Position numbers and translations under genes: made by a program. A model generated the notes under the pieces. The model had not been told where the DNA came from, made no database searches, and saw only the letters and a list, made by a program, of their open reading frames with translations. A stretch of 10,266 nucleotides of DNA from Desulfatitalea sp. (GTDB lineage Bacteria > Desulfobacterota > Desulfobacteria > Desulfobacterales > Desulfosarcinaceae): positions 1 to 10,266 of the forward strand of contig JABDRH010000402.1 of the NCBI GenBank assembly GCA_013041835.1, read 5' to 3'. This document shows positions 6,399 through 10,266 of this stretch, piece by piece (position 1 is the stretch's first letter; each line of letters opens with the position of its first letter).

Positions 6399-9300
6399 AT
6401 GCTCAACAAGTTCATTGAATCGGTCCTCAAAACACCGGGGCTCGTCATTGTTGCCCTGTTGGCCGTCATCGGTCTGGGTGTTTACAAATATCAAAAAATG
6501 CCGGTGGATGCATTTCCGGACATCTCGCCGGTTATGGTGCCGGTCTTTGCCGAAGGCCACGGCATGGCGCCGGAAGAAATGGAGCGGCTCATCACATATC
6601 CCATTGAGTCGGCCATGAACGGCCTGCCCGGGGTGACCCAGATCAAATCCACCTCGGCATTCGGCATGGCCGTGGTCTATGTCTATTTCCAGGACGACAT
6701 GGATATCTATTTTGCCCGCCAACTGGTGGCGGAGCGGCTTGCCGCGGCTTCGGCTGAACTGCCGGAAATGGATGAACCACCAACGCTGGGGCCCATCTCC
6801 ACCGGTCTGGGTCAAATATTTATCTATTACCTCACCGCAGATGCCGAAAAGGTGGACACCGGTGGGAAGGAGCTATCCACCTGGTTGCGCGAACTCAATG
6901 ACTGGGTGGTCAAATTTCAATTGCAGACCGTCCCCGGCGTCACCGACGTACTCTCCATGGGCGGGCATGTGCTTCAGTATCAGATTCAGATCGATCCCAA
7001 CTTGCTGCAACAGTACAGCCTTGGGCTTGAAGCGGTGGTCGAGGCCATCGGCGCCAACAATCGCAACGTCGGCGGACAATTTCTTGTTCTGGGAGCCGAA
7101 GAGCATCTGGTGCGCGGCGTAGGGCTGGTGGAGACGCTGACGGATCTGGCTGGAATTCCGGTGAAAGACGTGGGCGGCACACCCGTATTTGTCAGGGATT
7201 TCGCCACGGTTGAATTCGGCAATGAGATCCGTCGCGGAGTCGTCACCCGCAACGGTAAACAGGAGGTGGTTTCCGGCATTGTGATGAAATTGTTCGGTGA
7301 AAACACTTCGGAAGTGATCGATCGTCTGTACGCCAAGGTAAATACCGTGAAAAAGTCTCTGCCCGACGGTGTGACCCTTATTCCCTATTATGAGCAGGCT
7401 GAACTGGTGGCCAACGCCACCGGCACGGTAAAGTCGGCCCTTTGGCAAGGCGGTCTGCTGGTCATCTTGGTTTTGGCATTGTTTCTGGGCAATTGGCGAA
7501 CCGCTTTTATCGTAGCCCTCGCTCTGCCTGTGTGTGCTTTAACGGCAATCATCTTCATGGACACCAACGCCATCTCCGCGAATCTGATGTCGTTGGGCGG
7601 CATCGCTATCGCCATCGGCATGCTCGGCGACGGTGCCATCGTCATGGTGGAAAACATCTATCGGCATATGGGCAAAAGTAAAGCTCGAACGGAGAACAAG
7701 GGGCGCATTATATTAGAAGCTGCACGGGAAGTGGCTCGCCCCATTCTTTTTTCCATTGTCATTATTATTCTTGTTTTTCTACCCTTGTTCACCCTGCAGG
7801 GAGTTGAAGGCAAAATGTTCTCTCCCATGGCGTTTACCATCGCTTTTGCCTTGCTCGGGTCTTTGCTGATGGCCCTTTTTGTCGCCCCTGTGCTTGCCTT
7901 GTATTTGATTCGGCCGGCAGTCCCGAAAGCAAACCGCCTGGTGCAATGGTTCTCCAGCGTCTACGGAATCTCATTGGCGCGGGTTTACAAAATGAAACGG
8001 CTGGTGATGGTCGTGTCCACGGTCAGTCTGGTGTTTAGCCTGGTTGCCTTGAAGTACACCGGCACCGAATTTATCCCCACCCTTGAAGAAGGTTCCATCC
8101 TCATCGGTGTATCCATGGCGCCTTCCATTTCCCTTGACAAGGGAACCCGTACGGTCATGTCCCTGGAACGTATAATCATGGCCTTTGACGCGGTGCATGA
8201 GACGGTGTCACGCATCGGTCGACCCGAGGCCGGCAGCCATCCCCACCCGGTGAACACGGCAGAGATTCATATCGGCCTCAAGCCGAAGAATGAATGGGGG
8301 CCTTATGCTGACAAGGCTGCGCTGATCGAAGCCATCCGGGAAAAAATCAGTGTCGTTCCCGGTGTGCAGTTTAACTTTACCCAGCCGATTCAGAACGCCT
8401 TTGATGAACTGCTTTCCGGAGTCAAAACCCAGCTTGCCATCAAGCTGTTCGGCGAAGATCTGACTGTCTTGCGAAAAAAGGCGGGCGATATCAAAGCGGC
8501 CATTGACGGTGTGCCCGGCCTGGTGGACCTGAGCATGGAGCAAAGCTTTGGCCAGCCGCAGATACAGGTCATCGCCGATCGTGCCGCCTGCGCCCGCTAT
8601 GGTGTCAACGTAAGCCAGATCCTGGAAATGGTGGAACTGGCGGTTGGCGGCGAAGTCGTGGATCATATCTACTTGAACACCAGACGGTTCGGTATCCATT
8701 TGCGCTACCAGGCGCCTTATCGCAATGCCCCCGAGGCCATCGGCAACATGTTGCTGGCAACGACCGACAAAGGTCTGATTCCTTTGGGCCAGGTGGCCGA
8801 TGTGCGCTCCGTGGTGGGACCCATTCAGATAAATCGGGAAAAGAACCAGCGCCGATGGGTGGTCCAGGGTAACGTGCGCGACCGGGATATCGGCAGCGTG
8901 GTAGCGGACATCCAACAGCGGATTGCGGATAAGGTTCGGCTCCCCGACGGATACACCATTGAATACGGCGGACAGTTCGAAAACCAGCAGCGGGCCATGG
9001 CCCGGCTGGCCGTCATTGTTCCCATGGTCATTGCCGGTGTTTTCCTCATGCTATGGGCGAGCTTTGGTGTCCTGCGCCATGCCTTGATTATCATGGTCAA
9101 CGTGCCCCTGGCCTTGGTGGGCGGTGTGCTCGGACTGCTGATCATGGGGGAGTATCTGTCGGTGCCGGCCTCAGTGGGGTTTATCGCACTATTCGGCATT
9201 GCCGTGCAAAACGGCATGGTACTGGTCACCTATTTTAACGACCTGCGCAAACGGGGCCGAAGTGTGGATGATGCCGTCCGGGAAGGCGGGTTGTTGCGCC

Positions 9301-9503
9301 TGCGCCCCGTGTTGATGACCGCTTTGACCACTATTCTCGGTTTGCTGCCGCTGCTGCTGTCAACCGGCATCGGGTCTGAAGTGCAGCGCCCGCTGGCCTC
9401 GGTGGTGGTTTTCGGTCTGGCCACTTCAACACTATTGACCCTGTTTGTCATTCCCGTCGTTTACGGGTGGGTTGAAAACCGATTTAAAGAGTTGCTTTTA
9501 TAA
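6399..9503 (+). CDS. Heavy-metal RND efflux pump, inner-membrane subunit (CzcA/CusA family)
   Basis: A full-length 1034-residue proton-driven exporter of the HME-RND family. The N-terminus has the usual single helix (about 14-30) followed by the family motif MPVDAFPDISPVMVPVF (34-50); two large periplasmic loops alternate with helices 2-6 (about 349-505) and helices 8-12 at the C-terminus. The TM4 signature is AIGMLGDGAIVMVEN (405-419): D411 and E418 correspond to the proton-relay Asp and Glu of CzcA, while the first CzcA Asp is replaced by Ala. The loop-2 segment GSHPHPVNTAEIH (612-624) carries three His; the three Met of the CusA copper/silver site are not apparent at the corresponding places I could align. 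GGAGGA at 6388-6393 sets the start. As third gene of the operon it is the energy-coupling core. Substrate (Zn, Co, Cd, Ni or Cu/Ag) is undetermined. Confidence 0.93.
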   Translation: MLNKFIESVLKTPGLVIVALLAVIGLGVYKYQKMPVDAFPDISPVMVPVFAEGHGMAPEEMERLITYPIESAMNGLPGVTQIKSTSAFGMAVVYVYFQDDMDIYFARQLVAERLAAASAELPEMDEPPTLGPISTGLGQIFIYYLTADAEKVDTGGKELSTWLRELNDWVVKFQLQTVPGVTDVLSMGGHVLQYQIQIDPNLLQQYSLGLEAVVEAIGANNRNVGGQFLVLGAEEHLVRGVGLVETLTDLAGIPVKDVGGTPVFVRDFATVEFGNEIRRGVVTRNGKQEVVSGIVMKLFGENTSEVIDRLYAKVNTVKKSLPDGVTLIPYYEQAELVANATGTVKSALWQGGLLVILVLALFLGNWRTAFIVALALPVCALTAIIFMDTNAISANLMSLGGIAIAIGMLGDGAIVMVENIYRHMGKSKARTENKGRIILEAAREVARPILFSIVIIILVFLPLFTLQGVEGKMFSPMAFTIAFALLGSLLMALFVAPVLALYLIRPAVPKANRLVQWFSSVYGISLARVYKMKRLVMVVSTVSLVFSLVALKYTGTEFIPTLEEGSILIGVSMAPSISLDKGTRTVMSLERIIMAFDAVHETVSRIGRPEAGSHPHPVNTAEIHIGLKPKNEWGPYADKAALIEAIREKISVVPGVQFNFTQPIQNAFDELLSGVKTQLAIKLFGEDLTVLRKKAGDIKAAIDGVPGLVDLSMEQSFGQPQIQVIADRAACARYGVNVSQILEMVELAVGGEVVDHIYLNTRRFGIHLRYQAPYRNAPEAIGNMLLATTDKGLIPLGQVADVRSVVGPIQINREKNQRRWVVQGNVRDRDIGSVVADIQQRIADKVRLPDGYTIEYGGQFENQQRAMARLAVIVPMVIAGVFLMLWASFGVLRHALIIMVNVPLALVGGVLGLLIMGEYLSVPASVGFIALFGIAVQNGMVLVTYFNDLRKRGRSVDDAVREGGLLRLRPVLMTALTTILGLLPLLLSTGIGSEVQRPLASVVVFGLATSTLLTLFVIPVVYGWVENRFKELLL

Positions 9504-9757
9504 ACGAAAACGGCGAGGTGACCGACAAGCAAAAAGCAACTTATTATCCAACCCGCCTCACGGGCGTCAGGGGCCGGCGTGAAGCCAGATTCTCGGCTGA
9601 ATTTAACGCACCCCCCGCATCGGGTACCACCATTCAAATAAGCATGGTGGATTAGCGGATTCCATCGATATCACGGTGCGTGCGCGTGCCTTGCGTCCTC
9701 TTTATGAAAGGTCATAAGATTGTTGGCTTTTTCACATGACGGTGGTTCAAGCAAGGG
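9504..9757 (+). other. Non-coding region after the efflux operon
   Basis: No convincing gene is visible. A 7-bp inverted repeat CCACCAT/ATGGTGG (9627-9633 and 9644-9650, 10-base loop) might act in termination but no T-run follows. The operon terminator is not obvious. Several short frames are open on both strands without start signals. Confidence 0.55.
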
Positions 9758-10032
9758 TCAGCGCACTGCGCTTTGCCTTACCGGTTCGGCGATCATCTGC
9801 TGGGTCCGAGCCAATTCATCCACCATCGTCTTTACCCGCTCCGGGGTGGGCCGGTCGCCTCCCAGGGCCAATTTTTGGTACAATTCACCGGTGAGCTACT
9901 TTTTGCTGAAGTAGCGCATGTCCCGGAACTTGATCATTTCGATGATCGGGTTGGTAAGGCGGCCCCGGATCGCCCGAATCGCGGATCGGACTCAATTTGG
10001 GCCTTGACACTCTGTTTGAAGTTTCTTACCAT
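9758..10032 (-). pseudogene. Decayed minus-strand gene remnant, frameshifted and with an internal stop
   Basis: Read on the minus strand, ATG at 10032-10030 starts MVRNFKQSVKAQIESDPRF, then the frame closes at 9934. A second frame picks up without a gap (AIRGRLTNPIIEMIKFRDMR...), meets TAG at 9898-9896, and continues with coding-like sequence (LTGELYQKLALGGDRPTPER...) to TGA at 9760-9758. Joining the frames would give a protein of about 90 residues. The opening resembles, from memory, HigA-like addiction-module antidotes (MxRNFKxxVxARxxxDPxFR); the rest I do not recognise, so this could also be a fusion of two unrelated fragments. The plus-strand frames here are shadows. The remnant's 5' end overlaps the promoter of the following antitoxin gene, which would fit replacement of one toxin-antitoxin locus by another. 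Confidence 0.5.
10004..10032 (+). promoter_or_regulatory. Sigma-70-type promoter for the AbrB-like gene
   Basis: A perfect -35 TTGACA (10004-10009), a 17-base spacer and a -10 TACCAT (10027-10032, four of six consensus bases) lie just ahead of the antitoxin gene. Transcription would begin near 10039, leaving a leader of about 25 bases that contains the AGGAGA ribosome binding site. Confidence 0.6.
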
Positions 10033-10063
10033 TTTATTATCGATGAAAAATTAGGAGAAAATC

Positions 10064-10266
10064 ATGCACACGACCCTATCGAGCAAATACCAGGTTGTTA
10101 TTCCTAAACCGGCAAGGGAACGGCTTCATTTGAAACCAAAACAGAGGCTCGCCGTCATCGAGAAGGACAACATGTTGATTCTTATTCCGGAGACACCTCT
10201 TGAGTCGTTGAGGGGAATAGCGGCCGGCGCCGATACAAGCAATTATCGGGAGAAGAAGGATCGACC
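10064..10266 (+). CDS. AbrB/MazE/SpoVT-family antitoxin, N-terminal part (cut by window end)
   Basis: The first 67 codons are present and the frame is open at the right edge. The sequence TTLSSKYQVVIPKPARERL (3-21) followed by HLKPKQRLAVIE is the swapped-hairpin DNA-binding domain of the AbrB/VapB/MazE group. These antitoxins repress their own operon and neutralise a toxin encoded immediately downstream, usually a PIN-domain VapC RNase for this subtype; the toxin would lie outside the window. After the DNA-binding domain, PLESLRGIAAGADTSNYREKKDR resembles the toxin-binding tail of VapB-type proteins. The start is supported by AGGAGA at 10053-10058, five bases from the ATG, and by the promoter upstream. 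Solitary AbrB-like regulators also exist, so the toxin-antitoxin role is likely but unproven from this window. Confidence 0.85.
   Translation, partial: MHTTLSSKYQVVIPKPARERLHLKPKQRLAVIEKDNMLILIPETPLESLRGIAAGADTSNYREKKDR

Noticed and set aside
8208..8915. 235-residue minus-strand open frame inside the RND pump gene
   Set aside because: Antisense to a highly conserved coding region and without recognisable domains or start signals; shadow of the pump gene.
9760..9772. Palindrome AGCGCA-C-TGCGCT
   Set aside because: Short, GC-rich and located at the end of a decayed reading frame; no context suggests function.
9720..10054. Two plus-strand frames starting MLAFSHDG and MPYRFGDH
   Set aside because: They are antisense to the minus-strand gene remnant, whose translation looks far more protein-like, and neither has a ribosome binding site.

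Overview
The window reads like a chromosomal segment of a Gram-negative anaerobe, most likely a sulfate-reducer-type deltaproteobacterium (Desulfobacterota). Three things point that way: an ExbB-like/DUF2149 membrane pair that I associate with that group and with methanogens, a complete tripartite RND metal efflux system (which needs an outer membrane), and a small secreted Cys/His protein of a kind I recall beside such systems in Geobacter-like bacteria. The taxonomic call is inference. No rRNA, intact tRNA, CRISPR array or insertion sequence is visible.

Layout. (1) Positions 1-1281 hold the end of a tightly overlapping operon: the tail of a small membrane protein (perhaps DUF2162), a MotA/TolQ/ExbB-type proton channel subunit, and a DUF2149 protein that looks like its ExbD-like partner. 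(2) Positions 1282-1668 have no convincing gene, but contain a short tRNA-Leu D-arm look-alike. (3) Positions 1669-2835 encode an AAA_14/DUF4143 ATPase with a C-terminal nuclease-like fold. (4) A perfect 14-bp hairpin (2951-2983) precedes a gene for a secreted 148-residue Cys/His-rich protein (3014-3460). (5) A roughly 300-base leader with a palindrome precedes the efflux operon 3766-9503: outer-membrane factor, His-rich periplasmic adaptor and 1034-residue RND pump. (6) Positions 9504-10033 are non-coding or decayed, including a minus-strand gene remnant with one frameshift and one nonsense codon. (7) At 10064 a well-formed promoter and ribosome binding site lead into an AbrB/MazE-type antitoxin cut by the window edge.

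How it works together. The three efflux proteins should form one envelope-spanning export machine for heavy-metal cations. The pump takes substrate from the periplasm or inner membrane using the proton gradient, the His-rich adaptor may pre-bind metal, and the TolC-like channel releases it outside. The small secreted Cys/His protein just upstream is a plausible accessory metal binder. The ExbB/DUF2149 pair is a separate proton-motive-force energiser, probably for TonB-like uptake. The pump's TM4 signature is a mixture of the cobalt-zinc-cadmium and copper-silver subclasses, so its substrate cannot be read with confidence. No metal-responsive regulator is encoded here.
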